A DNA stretch of 49,131 nt, from assembly GCF_910577125.1 (NCBI RefSeq), contig NZ_CAJTMN010000006.1, forward strand, positions 1-49,131. Direction: 5' to 3'. Made by a program: the position numbers and the translations under genes. The first letter of the stretch is position 1. Every line of letters starts with the position of its first letter. Below the pieces are notes generated by a model. That model ran no database searches. It saw only the letters and a list, made by a program, of their open reading frames with translations, and was not told the DNA's origin. Of this stretch, positions 1-7,151 are shown piece after piece. This stretch comes from an uncultured Rikenella sp. GTDB lineage: Bacteria > Bacteroidota > Bacteroidia > Bacteroidales > Rikenellaceae.

Positions 1-51
1 GTAGGGCCGCAACTTCGCGGTGCTCGTTTCGGCCACGCTGGCTCCGACCCG
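1..51 (+). repeat. Cassette leader repeat, copy 1
   Basis: These 51 bases, beginning GTAGGGCCGCAACTTCGCGG, recur on the opposite strand at 47719-47769 with only three differences, all transitions. In both places the sequence lies directly before a FISUMP-tail cassette. Here it is in frame with the cassette; in the other copy the spacer to the cassette is two bases shorter, so the frame is not kept. It is therefore more likely a conserved DNA segment than coding sequence. The repeat may extend left of the window. Confidence 0.85.
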
Positions 52-60
52 CTAAACCCC

Positions 61-255
61 GCCCCGGGCTACCGCGACGCAGGCAACTACGGACGGTTAG
101 GCGATCCGATGTACGTCGGCGACGGCGGGTACAACTGGGTTTCTACGGACAACGGTATCTTCGGCATGTTCTTGGGTTTCCATGCAACATGGTTCAATCC
201 CAGCCACGCGGACAGCCGCGCCTACGGTTTTCAGTTGCGTTGCCTCTCGGAATAA
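61..255 (+). repeat. FISUMP-tail cassette 1 (C-terminal fragment, silent)
   Basis: Reading from GCC at 61 gives 64 residues and a TAA stop: it begins APGYRDAG, contains GGYNW and ends AYGFQLRCLSE. The pattern (PG-x-R near the start, aromatic and Ser/Asn-rich centre, G-F-x-x-R-C near the end) matches the C-terminal part of Fibrobacter succinogenes major paralogous (FISUMP) domains, a C-type-lectin-like fold in Bacteroidota surface proteins. No start codon, ribosome site or N-terminal part of the domain is visible, although the frame is open to the window edge. This and cassette 2 are 195 bases, four codons longer than the common 183-base form. Confidence 0.85.
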
Positions 256-267
256 ACGGGGCGTGCC

Positions 268-293
268 GCACTCCGAAATGGCAGCCTCTACCC
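268..293 (+). repeat. Cassette trailer repeat, copy 1
   Basis: Twelve bases after the stop of cassette 1 lies a 26-base segment starting GCACTCCGAAAT. It recurs with two mismatches on the minus strand at 47490-47515, also just after a cassette stop. It is not obviously coding and shows that the unit shared by the two loci is longer than the cassette. Confidence 0.75.
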
Positions 294-305
294 TACGGCG
301 GCCCC

Positions 306-500
306 GCCCCGGGCTTCCGCGATGCGGGAGATTATGGAAATCCAGGGAAGTTAATGAGTGTCGGTTATGACGGATACAACTGGTCGTCTTCGGTCAGCGG
401 CTGCTTAGGAATATATCTGTATTTTTACATGCAGGGGTTGGATACGCATGCTGTCTATAATCGAGCCCACGGTTTTCCGTTGCGTTGCCTCTCGGAATAA
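306..500 (+). repeat. FISUMP-tail cassette 2 (silent)
   Basis: Sixty-four codons plus TAA, beginning APGFRDAGDYG, containing VGYDGYNWSSS and ending HGFPLRCLSE. It has the same 195-base length as cassette 1. The shared first codons and the near-identical last ten codons flank a region where most residues differ. No initiation codon precedes it in frame close by. It is followed after only nine bases by cassette 3, so the two form a tight tandem pair without room for a promoter or leader. Confidence 0.85.
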
Positions 501-509
501 ACAGAAGCC

Positions 510-692
510 GCCCCGGGCTACCGCTACGCAGGCTCGGGCACACCGGCGAGCGTCGGTAACAACGGGTATAGCTGGTCTTCGACGGTCAGCAGTACAAATG
601 GTATGTATTTGGGATTCAACGTGACATTGCTTAATCCTAACAACGCGCTCCACCATGCCTACGGTTTTCAGTTGCGTTGCCTCTCGGAATAA
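510..692 (+). repeat. FISUMP-tail cassette 3 (silent)
   Basis: Sixty codons plus TAA: begins APGYRYAGSG, contains VGNNGYSWSST and MYLGFN, ends AYGFQLRCLSE. This is the common 183-base form. The Asn-rich LNPNN stretch is close to the FISUMP consensus. The 3' end overlaps the region just upstream of fmt, which begins 26 bases after the stop, so fmt transcription must start elsewhere or read through the cassettes. Confidence 0.85.
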
Positions 693-717
693 ACGGAACA
701 GGGGAAATAAAAAACAC

Positions 718-1722
718 ATGCCAGATACATATATGTCGATGGAAGCGAAACAGTTACGGATAGTTTATATGGGTACGCCCGATTTTGCGGTGGAACCTCT
801 GCGGCGGTTGGTCGAAGGAGGATATCGTATTGTCGGAGTGGTGACGGTGCCGGACAAACCGGCCGGACGGGGGTGGAAAATGCAGCAGTCGGCCGTCAAA
901 CAGTATGCGACGGAGGCTTTGCCGGGAGTGCCGTTGTTGCAGCCGGTGAAGTTGAAAGACCCGGAGTTTGTGGCGGCGTTCGAGGCGCTACGGGTGGATT
1001 TGGCGATTGTCGTGGCGTTTCGGATGCTGCCCGAGGTGATCTGGGCGATGCCGAGGCTCGGGACGTTTAACCTGCACGCCTCTTTGTTGCCGCAGTACCG
1101 GGGAGCGGCGCCGATCAATTGGGCGGTGATGAACGGAGAGCGAAAGACCGGTGTGACCACTTTTTTGCTGGATCACGAGATCGATACGGGGGCGATTCTG
1201 ATGCAGAGCGAGTTGCCGATTTCCGACACGGATACGGCGGGGACGGTGCACGACGGGTTGATGGAGCTGGGGGCCGGGCTGGTGGTGGAGACGGTCAAGG
1301 GTTTGGCGGCGGGGACGGTGCGGCCGACGGTGCAGCCTCAGGTTCCGGAGGATGGACTGAAGCCGGCGCCGAAGATTTTCAGGGAGGACTGTCGGCTGGT
1401 GGCCGAGGGGAAACGGTGGGAGGACTACTCCACCCGCTCGCTGTACGATAAGGTGCGCGGGTTGAGTCCGTATCCGGGGGCTTGGTGCGATTTTCCGGGC
1501 GAGACGACAGCCAAGATTTTAGAGGCACACTATGAACCGTTCGATGCTGTGTTGCCGGAGGCCGCTGAGCAGGGGTTCGACACGGACGGCAAGCGTTGGT
1601 TGCGGGTGGCGTGCAAGGATGGGTGGCTGTATGTCGACCGGTTGCAGGTGGCGGGGAAACGGGCCATGGAGGTCGAAGAATTTTTGAGGGGATACCATTT
1701 TGCAAATGAAAAAACGGTATGA
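718..1722 (+). CDS. fmt: Methionyl-tRNA formyltransferase
   Basis: Transfers a formyl group from 10-formyltetrahydrofolate to Met-tRNAi so that translation can initiate. The N-terminal formyltransferase domain opens with IVYMGTPDFAVEPL and carries the signature NLHASLLPQYRGAAPINW around residue 120 with the catalytic Asn and His, followed by the metabolite-binding DHEIDTGAIL segment. A C-terminal Fmt domain follows (GLSPYPGAW). The protein is 334 residues from 718; the in-frame ATGs at 733 and 739 are also possible and 739 gives a more typical 327. An extension further upstream would run into cassette 3 and is unlikely. It overlaps nagA by four bases (ATGA), indicating translational coupling. 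Confidence 0.95.
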   Translation: MPDTYMSMEAKQLRIVYMGTPDFAVEPLRRLVEGGYRIVGVVTVPDKPAGRGWKMQQSAVKQYATEALPGVPLLQPVKLKDPEFVAAFEALRVDLAIVVAFRMLPEVIWAMPRLGTFNLHASLLPQYRGAAPINWAVMNGERKTGVTTFLLDHEIDTGAILMQSELPISDTDTAGTVHDGLMELGAGLVVETVKGLAAGTVRPTVQPQVPEDGLKPAPKIFREDCRLVAEGKRWEDYSTRSLYDKVRGLSPYPGAWCDFPGETTAKILEAHYEPFDAVLPEAAEQGFDTDGKRWLRVACKDGWLYVDRLQVAGKRAMEVEEFLRGYHFANEKTV

Positions 1723-2900
1723 ACGGGATGTGGAAAATCGTGAACGGCCGGGTGGTGACGCCGGGCGGGATTTTGCCGCAGGGACAGGTCGTCGTTGCGG
1801 AGGGAAGAATCGCCGAGGTGACGGAACGGAATGTCGAACTGCCGGCCGGGGCTGAAGTGTTCGATGCGGAGGGGTGTTATGTGGCTCCGGGATGCATCGA
1901 CGCGCATGTGCATGGGGCGGCGGGACATGATTTTTCGGAGGCGACGCCGGAGGCTTTCCGGGCGATTGCCCGGGCACATGCCCTGCATGGGACGACGGCG
2001 CTTTATCCGACGATTGCCGCCGATGCGGTGGAGGTTTTTCGGCGGTCGATCCGGACATGCGAACAGGTGATGGCCAAGCCGGATGGCGGCGGGGCGTGCA
2101 TCATGGGGCTGCACCTGGAGGGGAACTATCTGAATCCGGTGATGAAGGGGGCTCAGCATCCGGATCACATCTATCCGCCCAAGCCGGAAGAGTATCGCGA
2201 ACTGTTGGAGGGGACGACGTGCATCAAGCGCTGGAGTGCGGCTCCGGAGCTGCCGGGGGCGTTGGAGTTCGGGCGGTATGCTTCGGCGCGGGGCGTGGTG
2301 GTCTCGGTGGCCCATACGACGGCCGACTATCCGGCGGTGAGACGGGCGTGGGAAGCGGGTTTCACCCATGCGACGCACTTTTACAATGCGATGACGGCGG
2401 TTCACAAAGAGGGCATCTACAAACGCGGCGGGACGGTCGAGGGGATTTATCTGACCGAAGGGATGACGGTCGAGGTGATTGCCGACGGGATCCATGTGCC
2501 GGCGGATATTTTACGGCTCGTCTATCGGATCAAGGGGCCGGAGCGGGTGGTTCTGGTGACGGACGCGCTGTCGGAAGCGTGCCGCGAGGGAGAGGCGGAG
2601 GGGATTTGCCGGCGCGATCCGAGGCTGATGATCGAGGAGGGTGTCTGTAAACTGGCGGACGGTTCGGCCATTGCGGGGAGCATTGCGACGGGGATTCGGC
2701 TGATCCGGACGATGGTGCGGGAGGCGGGTTGTCCGTTGTCGGATGCGGTGCGGATGGCGGCCGGGACGCCGGCGCGGATCATGGGTATTTCGGAACGGAA
2801 AGGGGAGATTCGCCAGGGGCTGGATGCCGACCTCATCGTGTTCGACGACGACTTCGCGCTGCGGCGGACGATGGTCGGAGGAGGATGGATTCGGAAATAA
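1719..2900 (+). CDS. nagA: N-acetylglucosamine-6-phosphate deacetylase
   Basis: Removes acetate from GlcNAc-6-phosphate, feeding amino sugar recycling and catabolism in the cytoplasm. The 393-residue protein is an amidohydrolase TIM barrel: HVHGAAGHDF near residue 65 holds the HxH pair, GLHLEGNYL the metal-binding Glu, VAHTTADY and THFYNAM the later His residues, and LVTDALSEA the catalytic Asp. The start overlaps the fmt stop. Amino sugar genes recur downstream (the NagB-like fusion at 7152), although they are separated by genes on the other strand. The gene ends eight bases from the convergent divIC-like gene with no obvious hairpin between. Confidence 0.94.
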   Translation: MNGMWKIVNGRVVTPGGILPQGQVVVAEGRIAEVTERNVELPAGAEVFDAEGCYVAPGCIDAHVHGAAGHDFSEATPEAFRAIARAHALHGTTALYPTIAADAVEVFRRSIRTCEQVMAKPDGGGACIMGLHLEGNYLNPVMKGAQHPDHIYPPKPEEYRELLEGTTCIKRWSAAPELPGALEFGRYASARGVVVSVAHTTADYPAVRRAWEAGFTHATHFYNAMTAVHKEGIYKRGGTVEGIYLTEGMTVEVIADGIHVPADILRLVYRIKGPERVVLVTDALSEACREGEAEGICRRDPRLMIEEGVCKLADGSAIAGSIATGIRLIRTMVREAGCPLSDAVRMAAGTPARIMGISERKGEIRQGLDADLIVFDDDFALRRTMVGGGWIRK

Positions 2901-2908
2901 CCTCGGGG

Positions 2909-3196
2909 CTACTTTTCGTCGATCAGGTAGATCACCTCGCCCGGGCGGTGCATCAGGAAGTTCTCGCGGGCGAAGCGCTCCAGAAAGGCGCTGTCTTTCA
3001 GCCCGGCGATCACGGCGCTGTCCTCCGCGATCTTGTGGATATAGAATACCTTTTCCTGTTCGAGCTCCCGGATTTTCTGATTGAGCTGTCGGCTGTCGAG
3101 GTAGTTGTTGCGGTCGAAAAAGACGATCCACGCGACGAATACCAAGGTCGCGCAGATGAAGATGTTCCGGTTGGAGAAAAGTCGCTCGAATTTCAT
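2909..3196 (-). CDS. FtsB/DivIC-type septum formation protein
   Basis: A 95-residue bitopic membrane protein with the layout of DivIC/FtsB, which bridges FtsL and FtsQ in the divisome. It has a short cytoplasmic N-terminus, one membrane segment (NIFICATLVFVAWIVFF, about residues 11-27), then a coiled coil (LNQKIRELEQEKVFY) and a conserved tail containing ARENFLMHRPGEVIYLI, typical of the family. It is the last gene of a minus-strand run after thiD. The family is recognised by architecture and tail motif; whether it is orthologous to DivIC or FtsB cannot be settled from sequence alone. Confidence 0.85.
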   Translation of the reverse strand: MKFERLFSNRNIFICATLVFVAWIVFFDRNNYLDSRQLNQKIRELEQEKVFYIHKIAEDSAVIAGLKDSAFLERFARENFLMHRPGEVIYLIDEK

Positions 3197-3234
3197 GGCC
3201 TGCCGGACAAAGATACGGTAAATTTCGGGCGAAG

Positions 3235-4035
3235 TCAGCGGTTTCGGTCGAAAAACGGTTCCACCGGGCCGTGCCCCGAACCGATCGACCGGTCGCGGGC
3301 GGCGGCGATCGCGGCGTGGATGAAATCGGTCGCCTGCTCCGCCGCTTCGGCCAGGGGCTGGCCCAGCGCCAGAAAGGTCGCCAGCGCACTGGAGAGCGTG
3401 CAGCCCGTACCGTGCGTATTCCGCGTCTCGATCCGGTCGTGGGTATAGGCATGCGCCGTCGGATCGCCGGTGGAAAAGAGCGTATCGGTGAGCCGGTCGC
3501 CGGTCAGGTGGCCGCCTTTGAGCAGGACGGCCTGCGCCCCCATCCCTCGAAATCGCTCCCAGGCAGCTTCGTAGTCGTCCGGCGAGGCGATGGAGAGTCC
3601 GGTCAGCTGTTCCGCCTCGGGAATGTTCGGCGTCACGACCGTGGCCAGCGGTAGCAGGCTGTCTTTGATGGCATCGGTGGCGCTCCCGCCGGTCAGCACG
3701 TCGCCCGAGGTGGCGACCAGCACCGGGTCGAGCACGATGACCGGCGGACGGTACTCTTCCAATAATTTCGCAACCCGTTCGACTACCTTCCTCGTTCCCA
3801 GCATGCCGATCTTCACGGCGTCCGTTCCGATGTCGTCCAGCACGGCACGGAGCTGTTTCTCAACGATATCCGGCGAGAGAAACTCTACATCCGCTACCCC
3901 TCTCGTATTCTGTGCCGTCACGGCTGTCAGGACGCTCGATGCGTAGCCGCCCAAGGCCGAGATGGTCTTGATGTCGGTCTGTATGCCTGCGCCGCCGCCG
4001 CTGTCCGAACCGGCTATGGTCAGTATGCGTTTCAT
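3235..4035 (-). CDS. thiD: Hydroxymethylpyrimidine/phosphomethylpyrimidine kinase
   Basis: Phosphorylates HMP and HMP-phosphate to HMP-pyrophosphate for thiamine synthesis or salvage. The 266-residue protein starts MKRILTIAGSDSGGGAGIQ, the ThiD signature. It contains KIGMLGT, VLDPVLVATSG and TPNIPEAEQL, and ends the ATP-binding core with RNTHGTGCTLSSA, which holds the anion hole and catalytic Cys region. Its start lies two bases after the thiL stop, so thiL and thiD are surely cotranscribed. The reading frame stays open far upstream, but that part is antisense-frame shadow of thiL; the conserved N-terminus fixes the start. Confidence 0.95.
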   Translation of the reverse strand: MKRILTIAGSDSGGGAGIQTDIKTISALGGYASSVLTAVTAQNTRGVADVEFLSPDIVEKQLRAVLDDIGTDAVKIGMLGTRKVVERVAKLLEEYRPPVIVLDPVLVATSGDVLTGGSATDAIKDSLLPLATVVTPNIPEAEQLTGLSIASPDDYEAAWERFRGMGAQAVLLKGGHLTGDRLTDTLFSTGDPTAHAYTHDRIETRNTHGTGCTLSSALATFLALGQPLAEAAEQATDFIHAAIAAARDRSIGSGHGPVEPFFDRNR

Positions 4036-4037
4036 GG

Positions 4038-5015
4038 TCAGAAGTGTTTGAATCCGCTGAAATCCAGCGGTTTCCCATCGTATCGAATTTCCGCAGGGCC
4101 GGCGACGCAGCGCCCGATCGTAGCCAAAGGCCGACCGAACCGTTCGGTGAACCGTGCCTGCAGCTCTTCGAACCGTGCCGGAGCCACTGTACCCAGCAAA
4201 ACATAGTCTTCGCCGCCGGTCAAAGCCAGTTCGATGGCATTCCAGCCTTGCTCCGTGGCAACTCGCTGCAATCGGTCGGAGATGGGGAGAGACGCCGTGT
4301 CGATCTCCGCGCCGACCCCCGATGCCCGCAGGATGTGTCTCAAATCCGAAGCCACACCGTCTGAAACGTCCATCAGGGCGTGCACGTCGCTCTCTCGCCC
4401 CAGCCACTCCCCTTCGGCCAGATGCGGCCTCGGGCGGTGGTGGGCCTCGATCAGGGCGGCGATTTCCGGCGTGGTCGGCAAATCCGCCAGCAAGGCCTGC
4501 AATCCGGCTGCCGAATCGCCCAACGGCCCGGTCACGACGATCAGGTCGCCCGCCTCTGCCCCGCTCCGCCGCTTGATCCGGTCGCTCTCCGCCATGCCTA
4601 AAACCGTGATATTGATGACGATACCTTGCGGCGCAGCGGTCGTGTCGCCTCCTAAGAGCGGCACGCCGAACGAGCGGTAACCCTCGAAAAAACGGTCGCA
4701 CCACTCTACCCCGACTCCGTCGGTCGGCAGACCTAGGCTCAGGAAGGTGGCCGTCGGCGTGGCTCCCATTGCCGCCACGTCGCTCAGATTGACAGCTAAG
4801 GCCTTGTATCCCAAATCGTAGGCCGAAATCCGGTCGCGCAGGAAATGGACATCTTCGACCAGCAGGTCGGTGGTGACGACCAGCGACCTGCTGTCGTCCC
4901 ACGGAATCACGGCGCAGTCGTCGCCGATCCCCTCCCAGCCTGCCGGTACGAGCGGCCGGAAAGCGGCGGCGATGCGGCCGATCAGACCGAACTCTCCGAT
5001 TTCTTCGATTTTCAT
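4038..5015 (-). CDS. thiL: Thiamine-monophosphate kinase
   Basis: Phosphorylates thiamine monophosphate to the active cofactor thiamine pyrophosphate. This 325-residue member of the PurM/ThiL (AIR synthase-like) fold has the typical N-terminus (FGLIGRIA), the Mg-binding GIGDDCAVI near residue 30, the DLLVEDVHF motif, SDVAAMGATPT, and the C-terminal MDVSDGVASDL and TGGEDYVLL motifs. It lies four bases after the FabK-like gene and two bases before thiD. The two thiamine genes together support cofactor provision for TPP enzymes such as the oxoacid oxidoreductase at 26527-28986. Confidence 0.95.
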   Translation of the reverse strand: MKIEEIGEFGLIGRIAAAFRPLVPAGWEGIGDDCAVIPWDDSRSLVVTTDLLVEDVHFLRDRISAYDLGYKALAVNLSDVAAMGATPTATFLSLGLPTDGVGVEWCDRFFEGYRSFGVPLLGGDTTAAPQGIVINITVLGMAESDRIKRRSGAEAGDLIVVTGPLGDSAAGLQALLADLPTTPEIAALIEAHHRPRPHLAEGEWLGRESDVHALMDVSDGVASDLRHILRASGVGAEIDTASLPISDRLQRVATEQGWNAIELALTGGEDYVLLGTVAPARFEELQARFTERFGRPLATIGRCVAGPAEIRYDGKPLDFSGFKHF

Positions 5016-5019
5016 CGCT

Positions 5020-5991
5020 CTATGCCTTTTCCGACTCGGTTTTCCATCGGCTGACCCGCTCTACGGCGGCGTCGAATTCGGTCGTCAGCCGCTGCATGAT
5101 CTCCGCCACCGGCTCCACCTCGCGAATCAACGAGGCGATCTGACCGATCTCCAGCTCCCCTTCCGTCAGGTCGCCTTCGAAGATGCCTCGTTTCGAGCGC
5201 TTTGCGCCTAACAGTTCCCGCAACTCTTCAACTGAAGCCCCTCTTGCCTCGGCCTCGGCGACCCGTTGGTAAAATTCGTTCTTGACCAGCCGAACCGGAC
5301 TCAACTTCTTGAGGGCGAGCATCGTGTCTCCCTCGCCGAGGGTCACGCACAACTGTTTGAAAGCCTCGTGGGCCGACGACTCCGCGGCCAGCGCAAAGCG
5401 TGTTCCCAGCTGCACCCCGTCCGCTCCCAGCGTCATGGCGGCCAGCATGCCCGCTCCGGTCGCAATCCCGCCTGCGGCCAGCAGCGGCAGTCCGGTCGCC
5501 GCCCGAACCTGCGGAATCAGGGCCATGGTCGTAATCTCCTCCCGTCCGTTGTGTCCGCCCGCTTCGAACCCCTCGGCCACGATGGCGTCTACCCCCGCCG
5601 CTTCCGCTTTCCGGGCGAACCGGGCGGAGGCGACCACATGGGCCACCGTGATTCCCGCCTCCTTGAGGCGTCCGGTGTAGAGGGCCGGGTTGCCGCCCGA
5701 GGTGAAGACGATCGGTACGCGTTCGTCGATCAGCAGTTGAATCACCCGTTCGATCTCCGGGTAGAAAAGCGGCACATTCACGCCGAACGGCCGGCCGGTA
5801 TCGGCCAGTGCGGCGCGCGTCTTGGCGATATGTTCGGCCAGCGTCTCGGGGTGCATGGAGCCGGCGCCCAGCAGTCCCAGACCTCCGGCGGCCGATACGG
5901 CCGAGGCCAGCCGCCAGCCGCTGCACCAGACCATGCCGCCCGAAACGATGGGGTGTTCTATCTTAAAAAGCTCTGTAATAGGAGTTTTCAT
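5020..5991 (-). CDS. Nitronate monooxygenase / FabK-like flavoprotein
   Basis: A 323-residue TIM-barrel flavoprotein of the family that contains nitronate monooxygenases and the enoyl-ACP reductase FabK. Visible motifs are HPIVSGGMVWCSG at the N-terminus, AGGLGLLG, EGFEAGGHNG (the conserved His of the family), LLAAGGIATG and GADGVQLGTRF for FMN phosphate binding. In Bacteroidota such genes are often annotated as fabK; sequence alone does not separate the two activities. The start MKTPITELFKIEHP at 5991 is chosen because the preceding in-frame residues lack family similarity and run into the ddl promoter region. Confidence 0.85.
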   Translation of the reverse strand: MKTPITELFKIEHPIVSGGMVWCSGWRLASAVSAAGGLGLLGAGSMHPETLAEHIAKTRAALADTGRPFGVNVPLFYPEIERVIQLLIDERVPIVFTSGGNPALYTGRLKEAGITVAHVVASARFARKAEAAGVDAIVAEGFEAGGHNGREEITTMALIPQVRAATGLPLLAAGGIATGAGMLAAMTLGADGVQLGTRFALAAESSAHEAFKQLCVTLGEGDTMLALKKLSPVRLVKNEFYQRVAEAEARGASVEELRELLGAKRSKRGIFEGDLTEGELEIGQIASLIREVEPVAEIMQRLTTEFDAAVERVSRWKTESEKA

Positions 5992-6043
5992 TCCGAGGTG
6001 AGTTTTTGGATATTTATTGGATAAAGATAAAGCAAAAAATCCA

Positions 6044-6051
6044 TAAATTTG
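6044..6051 (+). promoter_or_regulatory. Bacteroidota -7 element for ddl
   Basis: TAAATTTG matches the Bacteroidota -7 consensus TAnnTTTG exactly and lies 61 bases before the ddl start. No well-spaced TTG -33 element is seen; the nearest is about 24 bases upstream. Confidence 0.6.
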
Positions 6052-6112
6052 TAGAGTGCAATACCGTTGTCGGAGGGCAGCGGAAAGGCTGAAATTCAGA
6101 TCGAAACGCGAA

Positions 6113-7144
6113 ATGTCGAAAAAAAAGATCGTTGCTGTCATCGCCGGAGGGGACTCCTCCGAGGATGTGATTTCATATAAGAGTGGGGCGCAGGTGTGGG
6201 GCTGTCTGGATCGGAATCTTTATGAACCTTATCTGGTCGTGCTGCGGCACGGGGTCTGGCGGGTCAATCCGGTGGACGCGACGCCTGAGGGGGCGACGGT
6301 GCCGGTGGATTTGAACGATTTCAGCTTTGTCGATCCGGCACAATCGGGGGCGGGCTGCCGAAAAAAGTTCGACTATGCGCTGATCGAGATTCACGGGACG
6401 CCGGGCGAGAACGGGATTTTGCAGGGGTATTTCGAGCTGATGGGAATCCCCTACTCGACTTGTACGCCGGAGGTTTCGGCGCTGACGTTCAATAAATCGC
6501 TCTGCAAAGCGGCTTTGAGGGGGCGGCCGGGGATCAACCTGGCGCGGGAAATCTTGCTGCATCGCGGGGAACCGATTCCGGAGGCGGATACTATTATAAA
6601 GGAACTGGGGCTGCCGTTTTTCGTCAAACCGAATGCCAGCGGGAGCAGTTTCGGAGTGACGAAAATCAAGTCGGCTGATCCTGCGGCGATAAAAGCGGCC
6701 ATCGAAGCGGCTTTCGCGGAGAGCGATGCGGTGCTGCTGGAGCAGTTCGTCGACGGGCGCGAGGTGAGCTGCGGGATGATGGTGATCGACGGATGGGAGT
6801 GGATTCTGCCGGTGACGGAGTTGATTACGGAAAACGAGTTTTTCGATTTTGAGGCGAAATATACGGCGGGGGCGTGTCGCGAGGTGACGCCGGCGGAGTT
6901 GCCGGAGGATGTGGTACGTCGGCTCAACGAGGCGACGGCGACGGCTTACCGTACTTTGGGATGCCGGGGGGTGGTGCGGGTCGATTTCATCATCGACCGA
7001 CGGACGGGAGAACCGTACTTTATCGAGGTCAACACCACGCCGGGGATGAGCGCGGCCAGTATCGTGCCCCAGCAGTGGCGCGAGGCGGGCCTGACCATGG
7101 GCGAGGCCTTCGGAATGATTATCAACGAAACATCAAAACAATAA
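6113..7144 (+). CDS. ddl: D-alanine--D-alanine ligase
   Basis: Joins two D-alanines for peptidoglycan precursors, using ATP-grasp chemistry. The 343-residue protein begins MSKKKIVAVIAGGDSSED, a Ddl N-terminal glycine-rich motif. It carries EIHGTPGENG and GIPYSTC in the first domain, PFFVKPNASGSSFGV with the nucleotide-binding Lys and Ser loop, LLEQFVDGREVSCG, and the C-terminal metal-binding segment RVDFIIDRRTGEPYFIEVN followed by TTPGMSAASIVP. The start at 6113 is preferred over an upstream ATG at 6056 because that region holds the promoter. It lies seven bases before the NagB/PIG-L gene and is probably cotranscribed with it. Confidence 0.95.
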   Translation: MSKKKIVAVIAGGDSSEDVISYKSGAQVWGCLDRNLYEPYLVVLRHGVWRVNPVDATPEGATVPVDLNDFSFVDPAQSGAGCRKKFDYALIEIHGTPGENGILQGYFELMGIPYSTCTPEVSALTFNKSLCKAALRGRPGINLAREILLHRGEPIPEADTIIKELGLPFFVKPNASGSSFGVTKIKSADPAAIKAAIEAAFAESDAVLLEQFVDGREVSCGMMVIDGWEWILPVTELITENEFFDFEAKYTAGACREVTPAELPEDVVRRLNEATATAYRTLGCRGVVRVDFIIDRRTGEPYFIEVNTTPGMSAASIVPQQWREAGLTMGEAFGMIINETSKQ

Positions 7145-7151
7145 AACCGTT

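Noticed and set aside
1..700. Direct repeats at the left edge as a CRISPR array
   Set aside because: Repeats are about 200 bases apart and form open reading frames with a common protein tail; unit length and spacing do not fit CRISPR.
61..700. Cassettes as integron gene cassettes
   Set aside because: No attC-like palindromic recombination site follows each stop, no integrase is visible, and the cassettes lack complete genes.
655..717. Upstream extension of fmt to an ATG at 655
   Set aside because: It lies in another frame of cassette 3 and its residues do not match the family; start 718-739 fits.
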